From the NCBI GenBank assembly GCA_025677825.1, contig JAIXMO010000016.1, positions 1 to 64,000 on the forward strand: a DNA stretch of 64,000 nt, in the 5' to 3' direction. Position numbers and translations under genes: made by a program. This DNA is from Helicostylum pulchrum (lineage: Eukaryota; Mucoromycota; Mucoromycetes; Mucorales; Mucoraceae). This document shows positions 23,870 to 35,099 of the stretch, piece by piece. Under the pieces are notes generated by a model. That model was not told the DNA's origin, did no database searches, and worked only from the letters and a program-made list of their open reading frames with translations. How positions within the stretch are numbered: the stretch's first letter is position 1; the number at the start of each line of letters is the position of its first letter.

Positions 23870-24346
23870 TTAATATGATACTGTTTGATAGTGTTGTTGT
23901 GGAGGTGTAGAAGGAGCTTGCGATTGTGTAGCAAGCATTGCTCGTAAAGCTTCGTTTTCTTGCTTTACTTTTGATAATTCGTTTTGAAGGTTAAAGTTAT
24001 TATTCATCAATTGAGAAACTTTAGTAGTCATAGACTTCATGCTAGCTTGCTATTAATAATGATAATAACAACATTAATATTTTTATTTAGGTAGGTATAT
24101 ATATATGCTACTATAGTAATTTACCTTTTTAGCGCGGTACTTGGCAGAAGCAAGTTTGTTTCTGTATCTACGCTCTTCAACAGACATTGGCAATTGAAAA
24201 CTATTTCTTCTTTCATAATTCATATAGTCCATGTTTGGAGATAAAGATGGAGATCGACTCTTGTAAGAATCAGGTGGAGATAATGGGGCTTCTTGATTTG
24301 TATCGACAATAGAGTAAATTGACATGCATTTTCTAGAGGTATCCAT
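23870..24346 (-). CDS. Small bZIP transcription factor
   Basis: Two exons (24125-24346 and 23870-24049) encode 133 aa. The basic region is ERRYRNKLASAKYRAKK (about residues 57-74), carrying the N-x2-A-S-x2-Y-R pattern of bZIP DNA-binding helices (tyrosine in place of the commoner Phe/Cys). The intron falls exactly at the end of the basic region. The second exon gives a heptad-repeat zipper (MTTKVSQLMNNNFNLQNELSKVKQENEALRAML). The N-terminal part has a Ser/Pro-rich stretch, SPPDSYKSRSPSLSP, likely phosphorylated. The basic region is closest in feel to fungal Cys-3/Met4-like or Atf-like factors; the regulon cannot be told from sequence. Confidence 0.88.
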
Positions 24347-24553
24347 TTTTTTAAGCTTTTTTTTTTATTATTTTGTAAAAAGGTATGGAAAAAAAGAGAT
24401 TGAGAAAAGAATTATCGTCTCCCTTTTATATAAAAAAGATTGTAGTCCAAATCGGTGCATTGATGACACTGACATCATTTATTTTCCCGTTTTATATAAG
24501 GCAAAAAAATAAATAAAAATAAGCTTGTGTAATATTTTTTTTATTGGGGGGAG

Positions 24554-24836
24554 CTATAATTCCTTATGTCTTCTTTTGTACCGAAAGCATTCATCAACGC
24601 CTTCCATTTCTTCAATCATCTCAATTACTAAAGGATGAGCAAACCCATAATATTCAGGTCCGGAAATAGCATTAGACGATTCTTTTTGTCTAACTTCATT
24701 TGCCTTCTTGATTACCAACGCCCAAACCCCTGTTGCTGTTCTAGCTGATAATTCAATTTCAGGTGCATCTGCAGCACTAAGCGAAAACTAAATGATTCAA
24801 ACTAGTTAATTTAACTATAATAATTTCTTTATGCAG

Positions 24837-24872
<36 letters not shown>

Positions 24873-25532
24873 AATGGCCCTTCATTACCGTCTTCAACTG
24901 TACATGTATATGTTGTCTGATTATTTGGATCAACCATACTCATATAAGTTCTTTCGACTTTATATCCAATAGGAAATATGTATCTTTCGTTATGAAATTG
25001 TGGTCTTTCATTATCGATCGTTCCGAGATCTATAACATTTAAAGAGGCTATTTGAAACGGTAACACGACATTACCATTTTCGTCTCTTGGTACCATTACG
25101 CGCTTTCTTCTTGAAAGACGTTGCTTTTTAGGCGTTGATACTATTTTGACACGTTAAATATTTACTCTAATATCTATAACACGATTTTTTTATGGTACCT
25201 TCATCATCTTCATCCAATTGATCTTCTTCTTCCTCTTCCTCGTCTTCTTCTTCCTCTTCATCAAGTGTGACATTTAACTCATCTACTTCTTCTTCCGTAG
25301 GACTAATATCCATATCATCTGTTTTTTTAACTACGGTTCGCTTTTGTTGTTGTAAATGTTGACTACGTATGTATTACAAAGTGTAAGTAAAAAACACGTA
25401 AATTATGTCGTTTTTTTTTTTTACCGATTTTTCTTTTCTAAAGTTTGTATTCTACGGTTAGCTTTATCCAATGTTGTTTGATATTCAGTCTTTTTCTACA
25501 GGAACGCGTGTTTTTTTATTATTAAACTTTTC

Positions 25533-25565
<33 letters not shown>

Positions 25566-25757
25566 TACCGCAATCAACTCCATTAGTTTACGCTTCATTT
25601 TTCTGTACTTTATCATACGATCGTCAGTCCACTCTTCTGTTTGGCAACTTGCTTCAACAAGAGTAAGAGGCTCAACAAGAGTCATAGGCTCAACAGAAGT
25701 GCTAGTTTCTTTCTTAACCTCGATCTCCTCTTTTGCGGCTTTTCGTCCTCTGGGCAT
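24554..25757 (-). CDS. FYRN/FYRC-domain nuclear protein (TBRG1-like)
   Basis: FY-rich N- and C-terminal motifs pack into one chromatin-associated fold known from TBRG1 and from trithorax/MLL proteins. The chain starts MPRGRKAAKEEIEVKKE, continues with a short coiled coil (KKTEYQTTLDKANRRIQTLEKKNR), a Glu/Asp-rich stretch (about 25200-25290), a basic patch (SRRKRVMVPRDENG), then FYRN (LGTIDNERPQFHNERYIFPIGYKVERTY) and FYRC (FSLSAADAPEIELSARTATGVW...SGPEYYGFAHPLVIEMIEEM). It is roughly 300 aa with no SET, PHD or JmjC domain, which favours TBRG1 over MLL or JARID. Introns contain unusually long homopolymers (about 30 T on the plus strand at 24840-24869). It is divergent from CK2 beta, with 200 bp between starts. 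Confidence 0.85.
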
Positions 25758-25957
25758 AATTAAAAAAAAACTTGAAATTAAGAAAAAAAAAAAAAAGCTT
25801 TTTCTCGACAATAACAAGGAAAAAAAATAGTGAGGAGGCGTATTGTATCCACCAATAGTAACCTGGGAAACCTTATTCAATAAATCGTAACCCACTTATT
25901 TTTTCTTTTTGGTTAATCTCATCATAAAAAAAAACCTTGATTTTATACAGAGTTTTG
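25758..25957. promoter_or_regulatory. Putative bidirectional promoter, FYR gene / CK2 beta
   Basis: Only 200 bp separates the two divergent start codons, so both promoters must lie here or overlap the genes. The stretch has A/T runs and CCACCAATAG near 25850 (a CCAAT box on the plus strand). Function is inferred from gene layout only. Confidence 0.45.
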
Positions 25958-27179
25958 ATGAATAGAATATTTAATACAACAAGACCAGATAACGTCAACT
26001 TAGAATATGATGGTAATTCTAAAAAAAAACACTCCCCAAAAAAAAAGGAAAAAAAAAAAAACTCTAAATAATAAAATAACAGAAAATGATGATTCGCAAT
26101 CTAATTCAGATGGTTCACTTCAAAGTTGGATTAGTTGGTTTTGTTCACTTTCCGGCCATGAATTCTACCTTGAGATTCCGGAAGAATTTATTGAAGACGA
26201 ATTTAATTTAACAGGTTTATCAGCACTTGTTCCTTTTTATAATGAGGCACTAGAAATGATTTTAGATATTGAACCAGAAGAAATCTCGGAAGATGAGCAA
26301 ACCGACAACAAAGACCAAAAGATTGATACAGAGCAAGTAGTAGAAGAAGAAGACGATGGTTTTTGGAAAGAAACCCCACGACAATCACGTCAGATAGGTT
26401 GGGTTGATCCTAACATTGTTGAACCTTACGCTGCCATGTTGTATGGTCTTATTCATCAACGATATTTGGTGACCCGTAACGGTTTAAGGGCAATGGCCGA
26501 AAGGTTCTCCAATGAACAGTTTGGTGTTTGTCCTCGTGTTTATTGTTATAAATGTCCTGTTATTCCCTGTGGTAGATATGATGAGGCTGCGAAAGAAAGC
26601 GTAAGATTGTATTGCCCTTCTTGCTTGGATTTATATTGTCCACCAAACCCCATGTTGCAAAACATTGATGGTAAATATCATAATCTTCGCCAGATAAAGC
26701 ACTATTGTTAACTCTCCCAATATATACGTAGGGTCTCATTTTGGTACCACTTATGCTCACTTGATGTTCGAAACTTATGCAGAATTATTCCCAAAACCTA
26801 AACCTCACATATATCAACCTCGTATCTTTGGATTTAGAGTCAATGAAAGTTCACGTACTGGCCCTAAAATGCAATGGTTAAGAATGAGACCAGAAGAATA
26901 TACTGACCAAGATGATGTAGAAGAAGATTTCGGTAAGGTAAATCAATGGCAACAAGCATGAAAATTTTTTTTTCTTTGCAAGCATTGTATTCTCTACTCT
27001 TATTATCATTCATTGTTTATTTATCAACACTATATCCCCTCTTTTTTTTTATATAGCCAGCGGTTCCATTGCAGGCGGTGGATCAAAAGAGACAAGATGA
27101 AACAACTTTAACAGACCAAGTTGAAGGGTGGAGAATGAGGGATTCGAGTTTTAATAGCTTATTTAAACGATTCTTTTAA
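25958..27179 (+). CDS. Casein kinase II regulatory (beta) subunit
   Basis: Non-catalytic subunit that dimerises through a zinc finger and holds two CK2 alpha kinases. Exons 25958-26012, 26083-26670, 26732-26937 and 27057-27179 sum to 323 aa. I place the start at 25958 (MNRIFNTTRPDNVNLEYD); a later ATG at 26007 lies in the first intron. Hallmarks: SWISWFCSLSGHEFYLEIPEEFIEDEFNLTGL, an acidic segment (EEISEDEQTDNKDQK) longer than in animals, AMLYGLIHQRYLVTRNGLRAM, and zinc-ligand pairs CPRVYCYKC and CPSCLDLYC. The core ends with QPRIFGFRV; a fungal-type C-terminal extension follows. Typical animal subunits are 215 aa; yeast Ckb1 is longer, as here. Confidence 0.95.
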
Positions 27180-28089
27180 ATCGCATGTCAAAAAAAAAAC
27201 CATTTACAACATACACACACAAAAATCCCTCTATTTTTTTATATTATTATTGCAAATATCCCTTTATACATACTGTATCACTAACTTTTTTACTTAAAAA
27301 CTATATAATATTAAAAAACCCAAAAAAAAAAAGCTTATCATTTGCATATGATGTCATGTACGCTTGTCATATATTTTTACTTTTAGTGGATCAAAATTGA
27401 CGTTTTTTTTTCTGTACTCCACCCCCCAAATTTTTAATCATCAGTTACTTTATCAGGTTTATGTAGTTTCCTGTATGTAGAAACACCCTGGAACTACTAC
27501 TTCGAGAAACACATGTTTAAAAAGTTTCAAATAAATGTAATTGTGCAATGTACACAAGATGCAATTTACGCTTTGCGTATATATATCAGATAGCTTTTGT
27601 AAAAAATAACCTTATTTTATATGTCATAATCATACATTTGTTATTGTTTTAAACCGTATATAATGAGATCTGTTTTCGCCATCATTAAGCGTATTGATAT
27701 TTTGTTTTCGACGTTCGCTTATGTATTTATTCTTCTGCTTTAGCCAAAAATATACTAACTTGGCTACAAAAAAAAGTAGATTTCGTCATTGTCTTTGAAA
27801 GGAGGTTTTTCCATACGAACTTATTTAGCGTAATTTTTTTTAATCGAAAATGATGATGATATGCACTGAAAGAGGTTAAAGGGTTTTTTAAAAAAGAAAG
27901 AAAGAAACGGGCTACCTCATCGTATCCCTATTTGTTTCTAGGTTTTACCGTTTTTTTCTTGATTATATTCTATTAGAGTTTGGTCGTCTTTTTTTTTTTT
28001 AAAAAAGAAAGAGAAAGTGGTAAAATGAATTACACTGCCAACAGTTTATTTCGTCGTAAAATACTTTTTATCTTATGCACTAGCCCTGT
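27180..28089. other. Spacer 3' of CK2 beta
   Basis: About 0.9 kb with no supported gene, only AT-rich sequence with T/A homopolymers (for example T-run then A-run near 27991-28007). Confidence 0.5.
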
Positions 28090-28686
28090 TCATTTAGAAA
28101 GTTTAAATATCAATGAGTCCGACTCCTTTGCATGATCGTATTCGACATAACCCTTTGTCGAGCCCCACTGCCACAGCAACCTTAATCGTTTTGTATTATT
28201 TATTTTGCAATCATTTTTTCCCTTGTAAAACGAATTTTGTTTCATCATCTTGGAAGCCAAAATTTTACTATATCGTTCGAAAGAGGAAATAGAAGAATCT
28301 TTGGTAGAAATAGTCTTTGAATCGCAAGCAAAGGTTATCATAGAAGAGTTACAGGGCAGAGTAGCATCACCTATAGGTAAAGATGACGTAAAAGTACTGC
28401 TGGACGATCGACTGTAGGTTAATTGAAGAAGGTTCACCTTCTCACTTATCATTAGATTATTTTAAAGTTTACGCTTCTTTATACTCGTCTTCCATATTTG
28501 CTTTAATCGCTTCTTTTCTTGGGATCGCCTTTTTTCGCGATTTTTTAAATATTTTCGTATGGAATAGACTATCACATATGAAGCCATGTAGAATAAGTCT
28601 AGACTTACTATGAAGATAGGAAAGTAGTTGTTGTATACTTTATTGTGGGATAGAATTGTATTATTATTATTATTTATTGGCACCAT
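28090..28686 (-). CDS. Two same-frame small ORFs, uncharacterised
   Basis: An upstream 74-codon frame (28462-28686) starts MVPINNNNNTILSHNKVY, has one hydrophobic segment (FPIFIVSLDLFYMASYVIVY) and then a strongly basic tail (RKYLKNREKRRSQEKKRLKQIW). One TAA and nine bases later the same reading frame opens again for 120 codons (28090-28452; MISEKVNLLQLTYSRSSSS), serine-rich. A good GT-AG pair (GTAAAC...CCTACAG, about 61 nt) spans the stop but would change phase, so a single spliced protein is not proven. It could be one gene with an internal stop, two short genes, or chance. The membrane segment followed by basic residues is the best sign of coding. Confidence 0.3.
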
Positions 28687-29549
28687 AGTTTTTATTTTTT
28701 TATTTATTTATTTTTAAAAAAAAAGAAAAGGTCTGGTTAAACCAAAGAGATCATAATAGACACTTCTTGCTCAACTCCTTGATAGGAGCGAATGAAACTT
28801 ACTCGGTTTGCATACCAATGAATTATTATTTCAATCCAAGGATAAAAAGGGATTTCCGTAGATCCGTACGAAAATCTTTTTTTTTTTTAAAAAAAAAAGC
28901 TAAAATTTATATGCTTTTACAAAAATAATAAAAAGAGTGTAGCTATGCAGTAAATACTATTCTATAGTCGTTATAGTATCCATTTTATCTAACTATATAT
29001 CTAAAATACGCCCTTTTATAATTAATAATGATAAAGAAACGATTTCGGCCCGTTTATAAAAAAAAAATCGGGAGAAATTTTCGTAAATACTTTTTTTTTT
29101 TTTACAGACGCTATTACTACGAATGCATGAGTTTATCTTAAAATGATAAGATCATAGTCTACTATTCACTTTTTTACGCTTAGATTTTTAATTAAGCGAT
29201 TTCTTTTTTATATGTTAATCAACAAAAAGCAATGTAGTCGGATAGTCATGGGGAAAATTATTAGTAAACAGTGTACGAAAAAACAAACTACGTCTCGCTT
29301 TCGTCATTTAGAGCACTAGTTAGTTAACTAGAATCGAAACTAGTAATTCGGTAGTTGCATTCGACGATAGGCTGCGTTTGATAATGCAAAAAAAAAAATC
29401 ATACTACAATTAAGGTTTAAGAAAAGGAAATAAATAAACTATTAACTATGCCAAAAATGGTGCTAATAAAAGTAGTGCTTTAGGTTGTGATACAAGACAT
29501 ATTTTTTTTTTCCCTCTCAAAAAAATAAAATAAATAATTTATTTTGTAT
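28687..29549. other. Spacer upstream of RPAP2 3' end
   Basis: No gene is supported. Contains a T-run/A-run palindrome at about 28877-28898 and other homopolymers. Confidence 0.5.
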
Positions 29550-31394
29550 TTATACACTAGCAATTTTTAACACACGAATGCAAGCATCAACCATATCAGT
29601 TGATTGATCGATTGTTTTACAACAGTCTTCAAATTGGTCTTTCCAATCAGAAGTTTCTACTAAAATATCAGCTAAAGCTTTAACTAGAACTAAAGTTATC
29701 ATGTAGCATTGTGCAGGATTGAGAGCAACCATCGAAGCATCTGAAAGTTTAAATGTTTTAATTACATTTACAATATCATCTTCCATATTCTCTCTAATAT
29801 TAAGTTGGGTACGAATAAGCCCATAGCTAAAACAAAAATAGGTTAGTAAGAAAAAAGCATCAATTGCATCATTTTTTTTTTTAGAAAATTTACGTGTCAA
29901 GTATGCGTTCACTCAAGATTTGTCCTCTTAAATAATTGGCATCGTCCATTAAATCTTTATCTAATAGAGCTAAAACATCGACACGTCGATGATTATTTTG
30001 TAATTCGTTTAAATAAATACGGGTTGCCTTTGTAGTCAGATGGTCAAGGATAGTCCAAATGGTACCAAAAAGTGATAATTCGGGTACGGTACTCTTCTTC
30101 TTTTTAATAGGCTTCTGGGGTTTCTGAGAGGTAACCTTAATGACGTTAGGGTCCTCTGCTTTTGTCGATGATTCTGCCGATGGTGTGTTACCTTTTTCAA
30201 CATCAGGCTTCTTTCGCGTTTCTACCACAGGCTTTGTCTCTGTGGGTTTTGTCTCTACTGCAGGTTTCGTCTCTACTATGGGCTTTGTCTCTACTGTGGG
30301 CTTTATCTCTATTGCGGACTTTGCTTGTTTTGCTGTATCTATAGGAACTGTTTCTGTAGGGTTTACTTGTGTAGACTTTGGTTCTGTGGGTAAAGGTGGT
30401 GTTACAACTTGATCTTGTTTATCCAAGTTCATTTCTTTCAGCATCATCATTGTTTCAAATAAAGCATCGGGATCATCTAGTAAGGATTCATTTGCCATCT
30501 GCTCTTCTTCTTCTTTCTTTTTCTTTTCTTCTTGTTCCTTTTTAATTTCTTCTTGTCTCTTCTTTTTTAAAATAAAGGTAGAAGGTGATTTACCGTCTTT
30601 TTTAATTTCAATTCGATACCCTTCAATAGAGTCATAAACACCACTTTGATCTACAATCGATGATGGTGGTGGCACAGTAGTCTTTTCGACAATTTCAAAT
30701 TTGCTTTGTGTATCCTTTGGTACATTAGCTAATAAATGTTGCACATAATCATTTCGGATATCGTCATTCGATTTCAATAGCTGTGTTTTGCGTTTCTCGT
30801 TTTTAATTGCAGTTCTATCAAAATAAATAAACTTTATCAGCTCCTCCCCCCTCCTTTATATATATATAAACTTAACGCTTACTTGAAATCTTCTTCTAAC
30901 AAAACGATATGCGCAGAAGGTATAGCGTTTAAATCACGAAACCAAACAGGTTCCTCAGATAATTGCATAATAAAATATTTCGACTTATGATAACACGCTT
31001 CAGAACAGTAGTTTGCTAATTCAGACTGATCGTATACTTTACGATGAGACAATGAGATCTTATACTTTTGCAAATCGTCTGTTTTAGGTGGACTATCACA
31101 TAAAGGATAACCGCACCATTCCTGAACTACTCTTTCCTCAACAACTTCTTCAAATGTTCTAGGTTGTAAATAGGTTGCTGATCGTTGTAGTGTAACTGGA
31201 GATATCTTTGGTTGCGAAAAAAGCTTCTCCTGCCAAACAAACACTAACTTTTCTATTTTGAATCGTTGCTCGGCACTTTCCTTGATGAGCTTTTGTTTAG
31301 GTGTCAGTAACTTCTTTTTACGGCGTACCATTCTTTTTCGTGGTGTCGCTGCTGCTATTGCAGGTGCTTTAAGTGTCGTAGTTGGTGTACTCAT
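29550..31394 (-). CDS. RPAP2/Rtr1-type RNA polymerase II CTD phosphatase
   Basis: The Rtr1/RPAP2 family associates with RNA polymerase II, helps its nuclear import and removes Ser5 phosphate from the CTD. The first exon (about 30885-31394) carries a basic N-terminus (RKRMVRRKKKLLTPKQK) and the atypical zinc-finger core: WCGYPLCDSP, then NYCSEACYHKSKYFIMQLSEEPVWFRD. The middle exon (about 29891-30815) is low complexity, with a lysine/glutamate stretch and a run of VETKP-type repeats (about 30213-30318). A C-terminal helical part (29550-29828; SDASMVALNPAQCYMITLVLVKALADIL) follows one more intron. Length is about 560 aa, nearer to RPAP2 than to the short yeast Rtr1. Confidence 0.88.
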
Positions 31395-32214
31395 AGTATA
31401 GGCTTTTCTTTTAGAGACAAGTTTTTTTTAAAAAAAAGGGAAGAAAAAAAAGGTTTATTAACATCCGCAGAAAAAAGATGGCGTATCGTGACTGTTGATG
31501 ACCAATATCCGTTTACTTTTTACAACACCATCATGAAGGCTATGATAATAAAGGACGCGTCTATTGCATAATTGAGTAAGTTTTTCTATAAATGGCGCAT
31601 CTCACTGAAAATAAAACTCTTAACAGAAAAAAAAGGAGAATTCACGGTACACGTTCTATTCACAGGCTCAGAAAAGAAAGTGCGGCATATTACTTACCTT
31701 CGTAAAGTGCCTTATTACTATCTATACAACATGACAGTTTGGTGAAACACATTTGTGTCATAATGGCACTTTTTCCCGACAGTTACTTTAGAAAGAAAAG
31801 TATCCTTTTGTACGTACACAAAGGAAACGAAAATGATAAGAAAAAACCAGAATAATAACGAAGAATATAAGATACAAGCTTCTTTGAAAACACTTGGTAT
31901 ACACAATAAAAGAAAGAGAAGCGATTTTTTTTTAAAAAAAAAGATCGAGTAAATACCTCTTGATAAAGTAGCGAGCCTATTTGCTTATGTGATCTATTTA
32001 ATATATTTACATGTCTACAACTTGCTGTTACAACTTATTTTAATAAGCATAGATTCAATTGCAAGCAGAGGAAAGTCTTCGCATAACTGTAAAAAACCAT
32101 TTTTATGTTCAAACCAGGGGGGAGTTTCAAGTATCAGCTAAAAATAACAATAAAAAAAACCGCACGTTATATTTTTTTTTTAAAAAAAAGCACCATTGCT
32201 ATACTTTTTACAAA
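31395..32214. other. Spacer between divergent RPAP2 and COQ4
   Basis: About 0.8 kb with no gene; the 62-codon frame at 31718-31906 is not convincing. Two T-run/A-run palindromes occur, at about 31422-31438 and 31925-31942, and a third at 32172-32189 just upstream of the COQ4 start. Promoters of both genes must be here. Confidence 0.5.
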
Positions 32215-33149
32215 ATGAATCGATCTCGTCAATTAACAGCACTCAGTAGACACTTTCCTCAAACACCCATTGCTAGAATATTTTCTCGCTCTTTAACATC
32301 TTTAGGAGGTTTAGGCGATCAAGGTAATATTTTACTTATTTATTTTTGACAACTAAAGTTGACTCTATTGTAGAACACAGAAAGCCTAGTAAAAAACTTT
32401 ATGAAACACACGTTCCTATTTCTGGTATTGAAAGGACAGTTTTGACAGCTGCTTCTGCTGTCACAGCTTTAAATGATCCTTTACGTGGGGGTAACAAAAA
32501 AAGAAAAAAAGGAAAACAAGGATTTTTTTTTCTAATAGTTTTTCTTTTAGATATGGTTGCTACATTAGGAGAAACAACAGGTAGACTATTCTTATCCCGT
32601 ATGCGTGATCAAATGTTAGAATCTACTGTTGGACGTCGTATTTTACGTGAAAGACCTATTATCAATACCAGAACAATAGATTTTGATGAATTAAAACGAA
32701 CCTGTGCACCAGGTACATTTGGTCAAGTATATGTTAGTTGGTTAGAGGATCAAGGCGTTACGCCCGATACACGATGTGATGTCAAGTTTGTGGATGATGA
32801 AGAATTAGCTTATGTTATTAAAAGATATCGTGAAATTCATGATTTCTTTCATACGTTGACTGGATTAGGTGTTACCGTAGAAGAGGAAATTGCATTAAAG
32901 TGGTTTGAATGGGCTCAAACTGGTTTACCCATGACCATGTTGGCTTCTATGTTTGGGCCTTTAAGAATGTCTTGGTCTGAACGTAGACGTCTTTATACTG
33001 ATTATGTCCCTTGGGCTCTTCAATGTGGGGCCTCTTGTACTCCACTTATGAATGTCTATTTCGAAGATCATTTTCATACACCTTTAGATGAGTTCCGTAA
33101 GCAACTTGGTGTTACACTGCCTCCTTATCATTCATTTCATAACCAATAA
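32215..33149 (+). CDS. COQ4: Ubiquinone biosynthesis protein COQ4, mitochondrial
   Basis: COQ4 organises the coenzyme Q biosynthetic complex on the matrix side of the mitochondrial inner membrane. Exons 32215-32323, 32374-32490 and 32551-33149 give 274 aa, normal for the family. The N-terminus MNRSRQLTALSRHFPQTPIA is a mitochondrial presequence (basic, hydroxylated, no acids). Family motifs: ETHVPISGIERTVLTAASAV, LSRMRDQMLESTVGRRIL, LEDQGVTPDTRCDVKFVDDEE, and the zinc-ligand signature REIHDFFHTLTG followed by the conserved glutamate. The C-terminal VYFEDHFHTPLDEFRKQLG is also typical. Confidence 0.96.
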
Positions 33150-34174
33150 ATATTTAATACTTTAACAAAGTGAATCACTTTAATTAAAATACACATAAAA
33201 AGAAAAGGCGGGGGAAATGATATGGTGCGGCATATTTTGAGCACATGGGAACATTGGATGATGTTGAGTACTTTTTTCCACTAAAAAACGAGCCTGGGTC
33301 ACTAATTGCTATATTTGTAACATAACTAAATACTCATTTACAGCCTCATAATTATAAGCTTCTCGTGAGAATTTGGACACACTAACAACTTGCCGAGGGG
33401 AGAAAACCGAAACTGGGTAACAGAGCTTCTGATACAACCCACTGTATCATTTTGCCTTGAAAGCACAATGGTGATCAGTGAGAACTGAGTTTGTTTCTTA
33501 AAATATAAACCAAATAGGCGGGAGTGCGTATCATACGCACTACTTTTTTTTTTTTATAAATCCCGTTCAAACCCTGTCCTACCTAATTACGTAGTAATGC
33601 AAGTATACGTCAACTATAGAAGTTGTAGTTGTGAAAACTTCCGTTATTTGCATTAAAAAACAAAAAATAGCGTAGAGTATTTGTTCGTTTAACATTAAAC
33701 AAATAATTATTTTTCTAGATAAAACGCGTATTTGGTGATAGGTGAAAAAGTGGGGTTAATTTAGAAGAAGTCATTTTTTTTATATGAGTCAAAAAGTAGA
33801 GGATACATGACATCATACGGAGTAATATCTTGAGTTTTAAAAGGAGCAACTCGTTTATACTGAAGTAACCAGTGAATTCATTTAATCAAATACAAAAAGT
33901 GTCAAATATGATTTATAACCGAGTTGAAAAAAAACACGCCATTTACGGAAAGAAAAGGGAATAAGAACCTATAGTATAAGGCCTAGAAGAGAACACATAT
34001 GCAAATACCTTTACTTGTGTAACAGAAAATGCTGTTTCAAAAAAGTGGACTGACTGGCGTCATCCTATGGTCTTTTTTTTTTTTTTTTTTTTTTGTACAT
34101 AAAGGCAGGGGATTTTTTAGTTTCTCGTTTGTTTCTTCTTTTATTAAATTTTAAATTAAATTATCATAACAAAA
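33150..34174. other. Spacer between COQ4 and IF1
   Basis: About 1 kb, no supported gene. Ends in a T-run of about 22 at 34075-34096, 80 bp before the IF1 start, probably part of its promoter/5' leader. Confidence 0.5.
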
Positions 34175-34512
34175 ATGCTCTCCAAGTCTGTTCAACGTCT
34201 CTCTTCCTCTACCTCTCGCATGGCCAAGCGTTTCACCACTTATCAATCTGGTTCTGAAGGTGCAACTGCCGCTTCTGGTTCTTTTGGTCAAAAGGAAAAG
34301 GCCGTCGAAAATGTTTGGGCTCGTTCTCACGTAAGTAAAAAAAAAAAAAAGTGTAAAAGTGTATGAGGAAAGTTTGAAAAAAAGATTTTAACATTCTTTA
34401 CTAGGATGCTGAAAAGCTCAAGCTTCTTCGTGAAGCCTTGGCCAAGCAAGAAAAGGATACCGCTGCTCTCAAGAAGGATCTCGAGGCTTTGGAACAAAAG
34501 CACTCCAAGTAA
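34175..34512 (+). CDS. Mitochondrial F1-ATPase inhibitor IF1
   Basis: Small basic helical protein that blocks ATP hydrolysis by F1 when the matrix acidifies. Exons 34175-34330 and 34405-34512 encode 87 aa. A presequence (MLSKSVQRLSSSTSRMAKRF) precedes the inhibitory segment (GSEGATAASGSFGQKEKAVENVWARSH), whose G-S-F-G-Q/K-x2-K-A-x-E pattern is the family signature, then a coiled-coil C-terminus (DAEKLKLLREALAKQEKD). Gene, length and intron are ordinary for a fungal INH1/IF1. Confidence 0.95.
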
Positions 34513-35099
34513 AGAGAGACAAAAAAAAATATTTATAAAAAAGTGTACCACCATCAAATACTCTTATCTAATAGTTTAAAGGCATTTTTTTCCCATCTCC
34601 TTCTTACCCTCCCCCAAGTCATTTCCATATACATAACTGAAAAATTATCCTTTTTAACTTTTGTTTTCAATAAAAAAAAATATTCCAAAAAGCACTTTCT
34701 CGTTTTTGTTTTTTCCTAAAAACTATTTGGGCTCCGTAGGCAAGAAATAAGCAGGTGTGTGCGAGCGTTACACGTCGTACAGCATAAAAACCAAAGCTGT
34801 GTCATTAGAACACCGTACTTTTATCACATACAAAAGTGGGCAACTCATTACTTTTCTTCGAAACATGGTGCTGTATTTTTTTTCCAAGTTGCATTTTTTC
34901 GGTCTATTAAGACATTGGACAAGAGTAATAAAGGACTAACCAAATAAATTTGGATTAGTTGTAAAAAAATAATGTGTGTATTTTATAAAAATTTTGAACT
35001 TTTTTTTATTAAAGGTTATATGTAATTTTTTTTCTTGGAGAAAATAAAAACATGGAGACTATTTACAGAGAGCGAGAGATTATTTTACAAAAAGAGTGA
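34513..35099. other. Spacer 3' of IF1
   Basis: Nearly 0.6 kb between the convergent IF1 and pacifastin-like genes. Short overlapping open frames at 34757-34947 are not supported by composition or homology. Confidence 0.5.

Noticed and set aside
25485..25895. Longer N-terminal extension of the FYR protein
   Set aside because: The upstream in-frame part is a Phe-rich low-complexity leader; MPRGRK at 25757 is a better start.
26007..26711. CK2 beta starting at 26007 (MMVILKKNTPQ)
   Set aside because: This Met lies in a Lys-rich stretch that is an intron (GTAATT...AACAG); the exon at 25958-26012 gives a better N-terminus and correct phase.
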